Shown here piece by piece: positions 1 to 8,852 of a stretch of 64,000 nt of DNA. Under the pieces are notes generated by a model. It was given only the letters and a program-made list of their open reading frames with translations. It was not told the origin of the DNA and searched no databases. The DNA comes from MPNP01 sp965116235 (GTDB taxonomy: Bacteria; Pseudomonadota; Alphaproteobacteria; Rhodobacterales; Rhodobacteraceae). Both the position numbers and the translations under genes were made by a program. The stretch lies in NCBI GenBank assembly GCA_965116235.1, contig OZ220496.1:682001-746000 (forward strand). Direction: 5' to 3'. Position 1 is the stretch's first letter; each line of letters starts with the position of its first letter.

Positions 1-1077
1 GATCTGCAAACCCAGATCTTGAATGCCGAAGCCCGGGAAATTGAGATCGAACAGAGTATCTTCGACAACTTCCGCGAGACAATAATTGAGAACTCCTCAA
101 ACATAGTTGCTACGGCACAAACCATTGCCGAGCTGGATGTCACTGCCAGTCTTGCTGAGGTCGCAGCCAACAGCGGTTGGTGTCAACCTGTGCTGAATGA
201 CATAGATTCCATTGACGTTCGCGGCGGGAGGCATCCGGTGGTCGAGCATTCCTTGATGAGGGACAATCAGAATCCGTTCATTCCCAACGACTGCCGCCTT
301 GTTCCCGAATCACGAATCATCCTTCTGACCGGTCCAAACATGGCTGGCAAATCAACTTATCTGCGGCAAAATGCTCTGATTGTCCTGTTGGCACAAATTG
401 GCTCGTATGTGCCGGCCCAAGAGGCCAAAATCGGGATCGTGTCACAACTGTTCTCCCGCGTGGGAGCCGCCGATGACCTAGCTCGGGGACGATCAACCTT
501 CATGGTCGAAATGGTGGAAACCGCGACCATTCTGAATACTGCCGACAGTCGCGCCTTGGTGATTTTCGACGAGGTTGGTCGCGGAACCGCAACCAATGAT
601 GGCCTGTCAATTGCCTGGGCAACCTTGGAGTACATCCATGATAAAGTTCAGTGTCGAACGCTCTTTGCGACCCACTATCACGAACTGACCCAGCTGGCTG
701 GAAGGCTGGACAGCCTGACAAACGCAACGGTCAGAGTCAAGGAGTGGAATGGTGATGTCATTTTCTTGCATGAAGTTGAAGCGGGAACGGCCGATCGTTC
801 CTATGGTGTCCAGGTCGCACGCTTGGCCGGATTGCCAAAGGCTGTCGTAAGCAGGGCTCAAACAATCCTCGGCAAACTGGAAGACACACGCGCCACTTCG
901 CGCTGCAGCAACCTTGATCTTCCCCTTTTTGCCAGCCTTGTCGACGAAGAGCCGCAATCCGAGCCGGAGCCTTCAGCGATCGAACAAAAAATCGGTGCGG
1001 TCAATCCGGACGGTCTGACCCCGCTTGAGGCCCTGAATCTGGTCTACGAGCTCAAGGAGCTTCAAACGAGAAATTAA
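1..1077 (+). CDS. mutS: DNA mismatch repair protein MutS, C-terminal part
   Basis: This is the 3' portion (358 codons) of mutS; the reading frame is open from base 1, so the gene begins outside the window. MutS binds mismatched DNA and uses its ABC-type ATPase to recruit MutL. The Walker A motif GPNMAGKST is at residues 111-119 of the fragment, and the Walker B/signature stretch (VIFDEVGRGT) lies around residues 188-197, followed by the conserved ATHYHEL segment. The fragment covers the end of the clamp domain, the ATPase domain and the C-terminal tail. It converges on grpE with a 4-base overlap of the two stop regions, so no room is left for a separate terminator. Identification is secure. 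Confidence 0.97.
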   Translation, partial: DLQTQILNAEAREIEIEQSIFDNFRETIIENSSNIVATAQTIAELDVTASLAEVAANSGWCQPVLNDIDSIDVRGGRHPVVEHSLMRDNQNPFIPNDCRLVPESRIILLTGPNMAGKSTYLRQNALIVLLAQIGSYVPAQEAKIGIVSQLFSRVGAADDLARGRSTFMVEMVETATILNTADSRALVIFDEVGRGTATNDGLSIAWATLEYIHDKVQCRTLFATHYHELTQLAGRLDSLTNATVRVKEWNGDVIFLHEVEAGTADRSYGVQVARLAGLPKAVVSRAQTILGKLEDTRATSRCSNLDLPLFASLVDEEPQSEPEPSAIEQKIGAVNPDGLTPLEALNLVYELKELQTRN

Positions 1078-1853
1078 CTGTCTTTGGAACTCTCGCTACT
1101 GTCCGCTTCAGACGACTCATCATCGGGCGGATAGACGCCGTTTTCCCCTGATTCACCGGCACTTTCTGCGACCCCTACCTCAGCATAGCGCAAAACGCGG
1201 TCATGGAATCTGAAGCCAATCTTGAGAACTTCGACAATCTGACCATTGCTACAACCCGGAACCGGCGCATTGTACTTGGCATCATGGTGATTGTGATCGA
1301 AGATGTCGCCGACCTTGGGCATGATGGCCTGAATGTTGTGTCGTTTCAGAGCATCCTCGAAACCGCGACGCACAGCCTCAATGCCTTTGATCCAGGCGTC
1401 CTCAAAATTTTCGGCTTGACCCTGGTTCTGTTGACCGGCGGCAATGGCTCGGTTCAGATCGTCATAACTCGTCAGTATCGTCCGCGCCAGCGGAACTCCG
1501 TCGAACTTGCGGTCTTGAGTCAGCTTGCTCTCAAGTCGCGCATTCTTGGTTCTTTCATCAGCCAGATTCCGGAGCGTTCGCTGATATTCCTCCGCCAATT
1601 TCCGGTTTTCATCCTTGAGCCTCTGGTTTTCCTCCACGAGTTCGTCGAGCGGATCACCGAGAGGGGAAACCTGCTCCAACCCTTCGTTCGCACCCGGACG
1701 GTCCGGTTCCGATGGATCCAAGGGGTCGGCAACGGCCTGTCCATTGTTCGCGCCAGATTGGGACTCCTCCGTTCCCGGCTTCTCTGCTCCTTTCCCATTC
1801 ACCGTGGGTGAGTGATTCTCTTCTTCCTTAATCTCGCTACTCTTGCTGTTCAT
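1074..1853 (-). CDS. grpE: Nucleotide exchange factor GrpE
   Basis: GrpE releases ADP from DnaK in the cytoplasmic Hsp70 cycle. The 259-residue protein has an acidic, low-complexity N-terminal third, then a long heptad-rich coiled coil (about residues 70-115), then the compact beta domain with the family pattern ending GQIVEVLKIGF and RVLRYAEVGVA. A further acidic, Ser-rich tail follows, making it longer than the usual 190-210 residues. ATG at 1853 is preferred over a TTG nine bases upstream. The gene lies 20 bases behind hrcA on the same strand, the usual alphaproteobacterial hrcA-grpE pair, so co-transcription is likely. Confidence 0.95.
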   Translation of the reverse strand: MNSKSSEIKEEENHSPTVNGKGAEKPGTEESQSGANNGQAVADPLDPSEPDRPGANEGLEQVSPLGDPLDELVEENQRLKDENRKLAEEYQRTLRNLADERTKNARLESKLTQDRKFDGVPLARTILTSYDDLNRAIAAGQQNQGQAENFEDAWIKGIEAVRRGFEDALKRHNIQAIMPKVGDIFDHNHHDAKYNAPVPGCSNGQIVEVLKIGFRFHDRVLRYAEVGVAESAGESGENGVYPPDDESSEADSSESSKDS

Positions 1854-1873
1854 GGCAATCAAAGACTTATGGG

Positions 1874-2932
1874 CTAACCTTGCTCGGCAACAAGTTTTCC
1901 AACAAGTTGAGCCGTGTAATCGACAATGGGAACCACGCGGCCGTAATTCAACCTTGTTGGACCAATCACGCCGATGGCTCCGACGATTTTTCCATCGCTG
2001 TTGATATAGGGAGCGGCCACGAGAGTTGAACCTGACAGTGAAAAAAGTTTGTTTTCCGAGCCGATAAAAATCTTGACCCCCTGGCCGGCCTCAATCAGTT
2101 CAAGAATGGTCGCAATTTCCTTTTTCTTCTCCAGATCATCGAACAAGGTCCTGATCTGTTCAAAATCCAGGCTCTTGCCCTCTTCCTCCAGCAGTTTTGC
2201 TCGCCCTCGAACGATCAGACGGTCGCTTTGGTCGGGGTGTCGGTCCCACACTGCCAGGCCATTCTCGATCAATCTTGCGGCCAGTTCATCCAGCTCGTGC
2301 TTGCGTGCCGATATGTCTTCCTGAATGACGGCTTGCAGTTCGCTGATGCTTTCCCCGTTGATAAAGGAATTGACATAGGTCGCCGCGGCCTGAAGCGATG
2401 ATTGCGTCAGGCCTGCCGGGGAGGCAAAAACCCTGTTCTCCACTGTTCCGTCAGCCAGAACCAGCACGACCAGGGTACGGTTGTCGCCGAGGGACACAAA
2501 GTTCACATGCTTGACCTGTTCCTCCTGCTTCGGCATCAAAACAAGGCTGGCGCCATTGGTCAGAAGCGAAAGGATGTTGCCGATCTTGTCCATTGAATTC
2601 GGCAAGGGATACCGGTCCAGATCAAGCTTGCTGAACTCCTCCTTCTCCTCCGGCTTGATGTCACCAATTTCGAGCAGTTCATCGACAAACAGTCGCAGGC
2701 CCAGATTGGTTGGAATCCGCCCGGCCGACACGTGCGGACTGGTCAGCAGGCCAAGAATTTCCATATCCTGCATGATGTTGCGGATTGTAGCCGGCGACAG
2801 GTTCATGGGAAGGTCTCGAGCCAGGGTCCTCGAACCCACCGGCAGCCCATGAGCCAGAAAGGATTCAACCAGGCCTGAAAAAACCTGTCGATTCCGTTCA
2901 TCCAGATCGTCAAAAAACTTTACATCAACCAT
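1874..2932 (-). CDS. hrcA: Heat-inducible transcription repressor HrcA
   Basis: HrcA represses heat-shock operons, classically by binding CIRCE inverted repeats. The 352-residue protein has the N-terminal winged-helix region (LSPATIRNIMQDMEILGLL, about residues 45-65, then the SAGRIPT signature) and the C-terminal family end GPTRLNYGRVVPIVDYTA. ATG at 2932 has a good ribosome binding site (GGAAGGA, eight to nine bases upstream); the TTG just before it is less likely. No CIRCE element is visible in the 95 bases upstream. The gene leads hrcA-grpE and is divergent from rph. A 90-bp inverted-repeat element sits in the shared intergenic region. Confidence 0.95.
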   Translation of the reverse strand: MVDVKFFDDLDERNRQVFSGLVESFLAHGLPVGSRTLARDLPMNLSPATIRNIMQDMEILGLLTSPHVSAGRIPTNLGLRLFVDELLEIGDIKPEEKEEFSKLDLDRYPLPNSMDKIGNILSLLTNGASLVLMPKQEEQVKHVNFVSLGDNRTLVVLVLADGTVENRVFASPAGLTQSSLQAAATYVNSFINGESISELQAVIQEDISARKHELDELAARLIENGLAVWDRHPDQSDRLIVRGRAKLLEEEGKSLDFEQIRTLFDDLEKKKEIATILELIEAGQGVKIFIGSENKLFSLSGSTLVAAPYINSDGKIVGAIGVIGPTRLNYGRVVPIVDYTAQLVGKLVAEQG

Positions 2933-3027
2933 CAAATTCTTCCTTCCGGGAACTCAACGCAAACGTCCTCGACGATGTTTGCATGACACAAGCGCCTCCA
3001 AGCTTGAAATACTTGCAATCGAACGTT

Positions 3028-3117
3028 GGTAGTGTCTCAGTTTGAATATAATTTACGTAATGCTTCCCCACATGATCATGGTTTCTATGGTGCAATAATT
3101 CAAACTGAGACACTACC
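3028..3117. mobile_element. 90-bp MITE-like element with 20-bp perfect inverted ends and 8-bp target duplication
   Basis: The two ends (GGTAGTGTCTCAGTTTG... and its complement) match perfectly over 20 bases. The element is bracketed by the direct repeat CGAACGTT at 3020-3027 and 3118-3125, as expected for an 8-bp target-site duplication. It is far too small to encode a transposase, so it would have to be mobilised in trans. An 8-bp duplication is seen in several IS families (for example IS1595, IS66 and IS256-like); which family owns these ends cannot be decided here. It is unrelated in sequence to the CTAG-ended elements elsewhere in the window. It lies between divergent hrcA and rph and could affect either promoter. 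Confidence 0.85.
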
Positions 3118-3277
3118 CGAACGTTTCCTTTCTTGCATTGTATTCAGCCCGCTATATTATTCCCAACTTTTCCGGACTGATTGCGTACGGAAAACATTTT
3201 CCGATTTTAACATGATCAATACCGGCGAGCGCGTTGATGTTTGTCGACATCGGATCATCGAAATTTTGAGGAACAAA

Positions 3278-4000
3278 ATGAGACCTTCAGGAAGACGCTT
3301 TGACGAATTGCGGGACGTGTCCATCCAAACACGCTTCAATCGATATGCAGAGGGCTCCTGTCTTGTGTCGTGCGGAAACACCCGGGTGATCTGTACCGCC
3401 TCGGTCGATGATTTTGTCCCGCCGTTTCGCAAGCGAACCGGTCTCGGCTGGCTGTCAGCTGAATACTCGATGCTGCCGCGCTCGACTCACACAAGGGGAC
3501 GCCGAGACCGAGGACCGAACGTGTCTGGGCGAACCGTGGAAATTCAACGCCTGATCGGTCGCTCTCTCAGGGCCGCCGTCGATTTTGCCCGTCTTGGTGA
3601 ACGACAAATCGTCATTGACTGTGATGTCATACAAGCCGATGGCGGCACTCGCTGCGCAGCGATTACCGGAGGATGGGTTGCCTTGCAAATGGCCGTCGAT
3701 CATCTGCTGAAAAATTCCATCATCCGGCAAAATCCGATTGTGAATCAGATCAACGCGGTGTCCTGCGGAGCATATATGGGGCGCACCATTCTAGACCTCG
3801 ACTATGAAGAGGATTCTGAGGCCGATGTCGATGGCAACTTCGTCATGACCGGCCGGGAGGAACTGGTCGAGATTCAGTGCTCTGGTGAAGGCGGCACCAT
3901 ACCGCGGAATACGATTGACGAGTTCTTGGGACTGGCCTTTGCCGGCAGCAAGGAATTGGCTCAAATTCAGAAGGACGCCTTGAAGAATGGCCGTTCGTAG
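3278..4000 (+). CDS. rph: Ribonuclease PH
   Basis: RNase PH is a phosphorolytic 3'-5' exoribonuclease that trims tRNA 3' ends and forms a hexameric ring. The 240-residue protein begins MRPSGRR and carries the family stretches EGSCLVSCGNTRVICTASV, GLGWLSAEYSMLP, and RSLRAAVDF followed by DCDVIQADGGTR. ATG at 3278 matches the family N-terminus and has a GAGG ribosome site about eight bases upstream. Longer in-frame extensions run back into the 90-bp element and are not credible. The end overlaps rdgB by 14 bases, so the two are probably translated from one mRNA. Confidence 0.97.
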   Translation: MRPSGRRFDELRDVSIQTRFNRYAEGSCLVSCGNTRVICTASVDDFVPPFRKRTGLGWLSAEYSMLPRSTHTRGRRDRGPNVSGRTVEIQRLIGRSLRAAVDFARLGERQIVIDCDVIQADGGTRCAAITGGWVALQMAVDHLLKNSIIRQNPIVNQINAVSCGAYMGRTILDLDYEEDSEADVDGNFVMTGREELVEIQCSGEGGTIPRNTIDEFLGLAFAGSKELAQIQKDALKNGRS

Positions 4001-4604
4001 GCTGGAGGGCGACCGGCTTGTTCTGGCCACTCACAACGAAAGGAAGGTCGCAGAATTTCGCAGCATCCTTCAGCCCTTTGCGATCACGGTTCAAACCTGT
4101 GCCGATTTGAATCTTGTTGAGCCGTCAGAATCCGAGGACACATTTGCAGGAAACGCGAGAATCAAGGCTCATACGGCGGCTCGGGCAACCGGAATCCCGG
4201 CTGTCGCTGATGACAGCGGCATCGAAGTCGAGGCTTTGGGTGGAAAGCCCGGCGTCCATACGGCCGATTGGGCTGGGACGCCAACCAGACGCGATTATGA
4301 ACTGGCGATGACGCGCGTCTGGAACATGCTTGAGAACCTGAATGCGCCCTATCCGAGGACGGCTCGATTCTGTTCAACCATATGTCTGGCATGGCCGGAT
4401 GGCCATGATGAGATTTTTACGGGAACCATTCGAGGGCAGATAGTCTGGCCGATGCGGGGCTCCATCGGCTTTGGCTTCGATCCCGTTTTCATGCCGGACG
4501 GATATTGCCGCACCTTCGGAGAGATGGAACCCGAGCACAAGAACGCCATCAGCCATAGGGCTCTTTCCCTGAAGCAATTTTGTGAATCCTGCCTCAATGT
4601 CTGA
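3987..4604 (+). CDS. rdgB: dITP/XTP pyrophosphatase (RdgB/HAM1 family)
   Basis: This enzyme hydrolyses non-canonical purine nucleoside triphosphates (dITP, XTP) to monophosphates and keeps them out of DNA and RNA. The 205-residue protein shows the substrate-loop start LVLATHNERKVAEF, the SEDTFAGNARIKA segment, the DDSGIEVEALGGKPGVHTA core, and GFGFDPVFMPDG near the C-terminus, ending in the family HRALSLKQF helix. It overlaps rph upstream and hemW downstream, the common alphaproteobacterial rph-rdgB-hemW run. Confidence 0.96.
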   Translation: MAVRRLEGDRLVLATHNERKVAEFRSILQPFAITVQTCADLNLVEPSESEDTFAGNARIKAHTAARATGIPAVADDSGIEVEALGGKPGVHTADWAGTPTRRDYELAMTRVWNMLENLNAPYPRTARFCSTICLAWPDGHDEIFTGTIRGQIVWPMRGSIGFGFDPVFMPDGYCRTFGEMEPEHKNAISHRALSLKQFCESCLNV

Positions 4605-5772
4605 TTTTGACGATCCCCCTTTCGGGATTTACATTCATTGGCCCTTCTGCCAGTCCTTGTGCCCCTACTGCGATTTCAACACGTACACCCGGGACACTGT
4701 TGCACAGGATCTGTGGTGTCAGGGTTACCTGTCTGAACTCGAGGCATATGCGGCCACAATCAGTCTCAAGACATGTCGTTCCGTATATTTTGGCGGCGGC
4801 ACGCCCAGCTTGATGGCACCCGATACCAGCAAGCGAATCATAGAGCGTGTCGCCGAGCTGTGGAATCTTGATGCCGAGGCCGAAATTACGCTGGAGGCGA
4901 ATCCGACTTCAGTGGAAGCCGAGACGTTTGACCGGTTCCGAAGAGCCGGTATCAATCGAGTGTCTCTGGGAATTCAGTCTTTGCGCAACAGCGATCTGGT
5001 CAGGCTGGGACGTCGGCACACAGCCGAGGAGGCCAAAGAGGCGTATTGTCGTGCCCGAGACGAATTCACGAATGTCAGCATTGATCTCATGTTTGGTCGG
5101 CCATTTCAGACCATCGATGACTGGCAGCATGAACTCGAAGATGCTCTTGAGTTGAAGCCCACACACTTGTCGCTTTACCAGCTTACGATAGAGCCCGGAA
5201 CCGTCTTTGGCAAGCTCCATGCCGCCGGCAAGCTGCGTGGCATTCCTGATGAAGAGTCTCTGGCGGACATGTTCGTTCTCAACAACGCCATCTGTGAAGA
5301 ATCCGGATTGTTCCGCTATGAAGTCTCGAATCATGCACGACAAAATTATGAAGGCTTGCACAACCTGCTCTATTGGCGCTACCTCCCTTTTTTAGGCATT
5401 GGTCCTGGGGCACACGGCCGGATCAAGGTTGACGATGAATACTATCGGACGGAAACCGTTGCACGGCCGGACGCTTGGCTGGAAGCTGTCAGGAACACAG
5501 GTAGCGGCGAAAGTCTGAGGCAGCCGATCCACTCTTGGGAAAGGGCCGAAGAATACCTCATGATGGGACTTCGCTTGAAAGAGGGAATTCAAATATCGCG
5601 CTTCAACTCCACTGCGGGCATTCCAATGGATGAACAAGCCGTCCAGCGTCTCGTGGCCGACGGTTTGATGAACCGGCAAGGTGACAACCTGACGACGACA
5701 GACCGAGGGGTGCTGGTGCTGAATCGCGTCGCCACCGAGCTTTTGCTGACAGAGACTTCCAAACTGCACTGA
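4597..5772 (+). CDS. hemW: HemW-type radical SAM protein (heme chaperone)
   Basis: HemW is a radical SAM protein related to coproporphyrinogen III dehydrogenase HemN and is thought to be a heme chaperone rather than an oxidase. The cluster motif CX3CX2C occurs at C18, C22 and C25, without the extra Cys typical of true HemN. Other family segments include YFGGGTPSLM, the EANPT region, and GINRVSLGIQS. The length of about 391 residues fits HemW. An upstream in-frame GTG at 4582 would add five residues; ATG at 4597 was chosen because the family core begins close to the N-terminus. It overlaps rdgB by eight bases. Confidence 0.92.
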   Translation: MSDFDDPPFGIYIHWPFCQSLCPYCDFNTYTRDTVAQDLWCQGYLSELEAYAATISLKTCRSVYFGGGTPSLMAPDTSKRIIERVAELWNLDAEAEITLEANPTSVEAETFDRFRRAGINRVSLGIQSLRNSDLVRLGRRHTAEEAKEAYCRARDEFTNVSIDLMFGRPFQTIDDWQHELEDALELKPTHLSLYQLTIEPGTVFGKLHAAGKLRGIPDEESLADMFVLNNAICEESGLFRYEVSNHARQNYEGLHNLLYWRYLPFLGIGPGAHGRIKVDDEYYRTETVARPDAWLEAVRNTGSGESLRQPIHSWERAEEYLMMGLRLKEGIQISRFNSTAGIPMDEQAVQRLVADGLMNRQGDNLTTTDRGVLVLNRVATELLLTETSKLH

Positions 5773-5891
5773 TGCAGGCCATTGAGTGGCCGTGCCCGTT
5801 CGAGGCATTGGGCGGGCTCGAAAAATTCGACCTCTTTGGGGCGTTTTGAAGATAATGCATTTGTGAAGGGGCTTATCCCCGAGTTTCGAAT

Positions 5892-6482
5892 ATGGTAGTG
5901 ATGTCAACAGGTAAAAAAATGAATGAACCGACTGCATTGAATCTTCCACCGGAAGACCCCTTGTCCGAGGATACGGAGAAATACTTCCGCATTTGCCGTG
6001 ACAAGCTGGGGTTGATCCCGAACGTACTTCGGGCCTACTCCTTTGACAGCAACAAGTTGCGTGCCTTTTCAACCATGTACAACAACCTCATGCTGGCTGA
6101 CAGCGGGCTGAGCATGCTGGAACGCGAGATGATTGCGGTCGTTGTATCCTCCATCAATCGTTGCCATTACTGTCTGATCGTGCATGGTGCCGCAGTGAGA
6201 AAACTGTCTCAGGATGCTGCAATGAGCGAGACTCTTGCCATCAACTATCGGCTATGCAAGCTGGATGCCCGTCAGCGGATCATGCTGGACTTTGCCGCCA
6301 AAATGACGGAAGCGAGCCACCGGATTGAGGACGCTGATCGCAAAGGGCTGAGAGCTGTCGGTTTCAATGATTTCGACATATGGGACATTTGTGCCGTCGC
6401 CGCCTTTTTCAATATGACCAACAAACTTGCGTCTGCCACAGGAATGGTACCGAATGAGGAATACTACTCGTCGGGTCGATAG
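5892..6482 (+). CDS. AhpD/carboxymuconolactone-decarboxylase-like peroxidase-related protein
   Basis: The protein resembles the peroxidase-related branch of the AhpD/CMD family: all-helical proteins with a CxxC redox pair. The motif is seen as INRCHYCLIVHGAAVRKL in mid-protein, with the conserved His shortly after the second Cys. The N-terminal stretch (RDKLGLIPNVLRAYSFDSNKL) and the IWDICAVAAFFNMTNKLAS helix are also family-like. It probably reduces peroxides with a thiol donor; the substrate is unknown. Three in-frame ATG codons (5892, 5901, 5919) are possible starts. It is followed after three bases by an OmpA-like gene on the same strand. Confidence 0.85.
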   Translation: MVVMSTGKKMNEPTALNLPPEDPLSEDTEKYFRICRDKLGLIPNVLRAYSFDSNKLRAFSTMYNNLMLADSGLSMLEREMIAVVVSSINRCHYCLIVHGAAVRKLSQDAAMSETLAINYRLCKLDARQRIMLDFAAKMTEASHRIEDADRKGLRAVGFNDFDIWDICAVAAFFNMTNKLASATGMVPNEEYYSSGR

Positions 6483-6485
6483 CCA

Positions 6486-7433
6486 ATGAAGCGACTTGCT
6501 ACACATGTTCTGATTCTGATCGTCGCCACTCAGCTTTATGCCCCGGCGCTCGCTCAGCCGGCCATGATCATTGACGGGTGGACAAGCGTTTTCGACTCCT
6601 GGAATCCCAACGGCTTCATGGAGATTCCGATGGGCCCTCACAAGAACGATCAGAAACCGGTCAGGTTCGTTGAGGGCGACATACAGACAACGGTGTTTCA
6701 GATTCAGGACAAGCAATCGACCTCTTCCCTGCTGTCAACCGTCTGGGATCATATGGCCACCATCGGCTTTACCAGAATTTTCCAGTGCGAGACCCGCCGC
6801 TGTGGAGGATTCCAGTTTCGGAACGAAATCGAAGTGGTCGAACCTCCGCACATGTTTGTGAACCTGGGCGATTTTCAGTTCATCTCTGCATCGCGAACGA
6901 CAGAAAATGGGCGGGACCACGCCACGGTCCTGACCAGCCGAAGTTTGTCCACCGGGTTTGTGCAGATCATCTTTGTTTATGCGCGGCAAGACACGAGCGT
7001 CACGGTGCCTTCACTCGCTGCACCACCGATCAGCGGCATCGGAACGCCAAACTTTGAACGCGGTCTGATGAGCAAAGGTTATGTGATCCTCAGCGAAGTT
7101 GCGTTCAAATCGGGCGAAGAAACTCCCCAGGACGGACAATTGCCCGTATTTCAGGACATTGCCCGTTTTCTGTCGAGTTATCCCGGATATTCCATCATTC
7201 TGGTTGGTCATACGGATACAGCTGGCAGCGAAGACTTGAACACGGCTCTTTCGCTGGCCCGCGCTCAAGCCGTTCTTGACATTTTAGTCAATGATTACGA
7301 GGTCGATCCAAACCAGGTGTCGGCCCACGGCAATTCTTTCTTCGCACCCAGAAGTTCGAACCTGACGGAGACTGGTCGCCGTCAAAACCGGCGGGTGGAA
7401 GTTGTCTTGGTTCCGAACCAGAATGGCCAGTAA
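6486..7433 (+). CDS. OmpA-family envelope protein with DUF4892-like N-terminal region
   Basis: A 315-residue exported protein. The N-terminus (MKRLATHVLILIVATQLY followed by APALAQ) is a typical Sec signal peptide. Residues about 30-180 resemble the DUF4892 type of periplasmic region, a tentative match. Residues about 195-310 form an OmpA C-terminal peptidoglycan-binding domain, with LVGHTDTAGSEDLN and the end pattern ETGRRQNRRVEVVL. It likely sits in the periplasm or outer membrane and binds peptidoglycan. No membrane beta-barrel is evident in the N-terminal half. It follows the AhpD-like gene closely and precedes an MlaC-like gene. Confidence 0.85.
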   Translation: MKRLATHVLILIVATQLYAPALAQPAMIIDGWTSVFDSWNPNGFMEIPMGPHKNDQKPVRFVEGDIQTTVFQIQDKQSTSSLLSTVWDHMATIGFTRIFQCETRRCGGFQFRNEIEVVEPPHMFVNLGDFQFISASRTTENGRDHATVLTSRSLSTGFVQIIFVYARQDTSVTVPSLAAPPISGIGTPNFERGLMSKGYVILSEVAFKSGEETPQDGQLPVFQDIARFLSSYPGYSIILVGHTDTAGSEDLNTALSLARAQAVLDILVNDYEVDPNQVSAHGNSFFAPRSSNLTETGRRQNRRVEVVLVPNQNGQ

Positions 7434-7525
7434 AGTCATCACGAAGATTCTGTACCGATGCCAGGATCTTACAGACCGGTTCCAGATGTTCGTTTTGTAG
7501 TATCGCAATAAGGAGACCACGCGTC

Positions 7526-8224
7526 ATGAAATCTATCGCCACAATCTTTTCAGGGCAACAGCATGATCACCCCCTGTGGCCGGCAGGAAATTCCGGTCAA
7601 TTGAATACGCTTTGGTACCGATCGGCTTTAGCCCTGGATTCAATTTGGCGAAGGATCGTCATGCCAGTGGCATTCATTCTGACAGCCACTTCTTCCTTTT
7701 CCGCGACGGAAGAGGACGCGGCTGACGTGGTCGTCCAATCCATAAGCCAGATCACCTACATGCTGGAAGGAGACCTGCCAATTGAGCAGGTTCATGCCGG
7801 CATCGAGGACATGTTTGCCAACTTTGCGGACACGGTTTACATCAGCAAGACATCTCTCGGACGGCCCTGGCTTCGCATGACCCCTGCACAAAGACGGCTC
7901 TATTCACGGGTCTTCCAAGGCTATCTCGCCCGGAAGTATGCCGTCCATTTCCCCAAGTTTATCGGTGGCGATTACGAAATCGTTCGCTCGCGCACGATCG
8001 CCGACAATCGTTCCCATGAAATCGTCACTCGAATGCATCTCAAAAACCGACCTCCTTTCCCCGTCTACTGGCGCCTGGTCGAAGTCGACGGCCAGCCTCG
8101 AATTCGCAACATCATCGTGGATGACCTCAACCTCTTGGCACTGGAGAAAAAAATCGTTCGTGTCCTGCTGGAAAAGAGTCGCGGAGACATCAACATCCTG
8201 ATTCGGACCATAGCCAACCGATAG
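7526..8224 (+). CDS. MlaC-like phospholipid-binding protein (Ttg2D family)
   Basis: The protein matches the MlaC/Ttg2D family, periplasmic lipid shuttles of the Mla ABC system. Family traits include RPWLRMTPAQRRLYSRVFQ, the following YAVHFPKF, a central mixed region, WRLVEVDGQPRIRNIIVDDL, and a terminal helix. A hydrophobic segment near residues 46-60 would be the signal peptide. If translation began at ATG 7661, which has AAGGA five bases upstream, this segment would be N-terminal; ATG 7526 also has an AAGGAG ten bases upstream, so the start is undecided. No other mla genes are nearby. Confidence 0.85.
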   Translation: MKSIATIFSGQQHDHPLWPAGNSGQLNTLWYRSALALDSIWRRIVMPVAFILTATSSFSATEEDAADVVVQSISQITYMLEGDLPIEQVHAGIEDMFANFADTVYISKTSLGRPWLRMTPAQRRLYSRVFQGYLARKYAVHFPKFIGGDYEIVRSRTIADNRSHEIVTRMHLKNRPPFPVYWRLVEVDGQPRIRNIIVDDLNLLALEKKIVRVLLEKSRGDINILIRTIANR

Positions 8225-8228
8225 GACC

Positions 8229-8648
8229 TTAGCAACCGTACTGTGCTCGCATGTCATCGACGGACCGTCGGATGATTTCTTCCAACACGGTCAGGTCAAT
8301 GTGTGTCAGCCGGGTTATGTACAGGCAACCCACCGAGTGCCTGTGCCGGCCCAGACTCTCCAGCAAGCTCTGATAGCGGGAAAAACCGGGCATGATGTAT
8401 ACGGTCAGGGCCTGCTTGCGCGGTGACAGGCCTGTTATCATCCACTGGTGCTTCGACTTGTCGGCCCGCTGATAGGTGTATTGGCCAAACCCAATGATGC
8501 TGTCCCCCCACATTTTCGGGGGCTCGCCCGTAACTCGGGCCATTATTTCCAGCACCGTTCTGGCGTCTTCCCGACGATGATGATTGGACACCGAAGCCAA
8601 AAACTCCTGAACATCAGCATCATTCCGCCTTGTTTTCATGTCACTCAT
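8229..8648 (-). CDS. DUF1801-domain protein
   Basis: A 139-residue protein of the DUF1801 family, small cytoplasmic proteins of unknown biochemical function. Recognisable family stretches are EIMARVTGEPPKMWGDSIIGFG, the following YTYQRADK, and GRHRHSVGCLYITRLTHIDL. ATG at 8648 (MSDMKTRRN) is preferred because a 23-residue upstream extension contains Cys-rich sequence atypical of the family. It is convergent with the MlaC-like gene, with only four bases between the stops, and divergent from the rimP operon. Confidence 0.75.
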   Translation of the reverse strand: MSDMKTRRNDADVQEFLASVSNHHRREDARTVLEIMARVTGEPPKMWGDSIIGFGQYTYQRADKSKHQWMITGLSPRKQALTVYIMPGFSRYQSLLESLGRHRHSVGCLYITRLTHIDLTVLEEIIRRSVDDMRAQYGC

Positions 8649-8818
8649 CCTGCATTCCTTCGTTGATCCCTTGTCCAGGGACTGTTTACCACATTCGGCG
8701 CAGACATGCCGCAACAAATTCTTGATCGCAGGCTTGACATCCCTGCAAAGGTGACTTAGGTGAGGGGCAGGCAGCTTGAGTGCAGAACGTATTTGCTGAC
8801 CCCAGTGAGGATTGATCG

Positions 8819-8848
8819 ACGGGCCGCTGGCCCGTTTTTTTATTTTTT
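8819..8848 (+). terminator. Terminator-like hairpin in the rimP leader
   Basis: A perfect 7-bp GC-rich stem (ACGGGCC/GGCCCGT) with a GCT loop is followed by a run of 13 T within 14 bases. This is a textbook intrinsic terminator, but it ends only four bases before the rimP start codon. No + strand gene ends just upstream, so it cannot serve as an ordinary gene-end terminator. It is therefore a candidate attenuator of the rimP-nusA-infB operon. Terminator-like leaders upstream of rimP/nusA operons are known in other proteobacteria; function here is inferred. Confidence 0.8.
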
Positions 8849-8852
8849 GAAC

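Noticed and set aside
2936..3027. Search for a CIRCE element upstream of hrcA
   Set aside because: No TTAGCACTC/GAGTGCTAA-type inverted repeat is present.
5392..6072. 226-codon minus-strand frame spanning the hemW end and the AhpD-like start
   Set aside because: Antisense to two recognisable genes, low-complexity composition, no family features.
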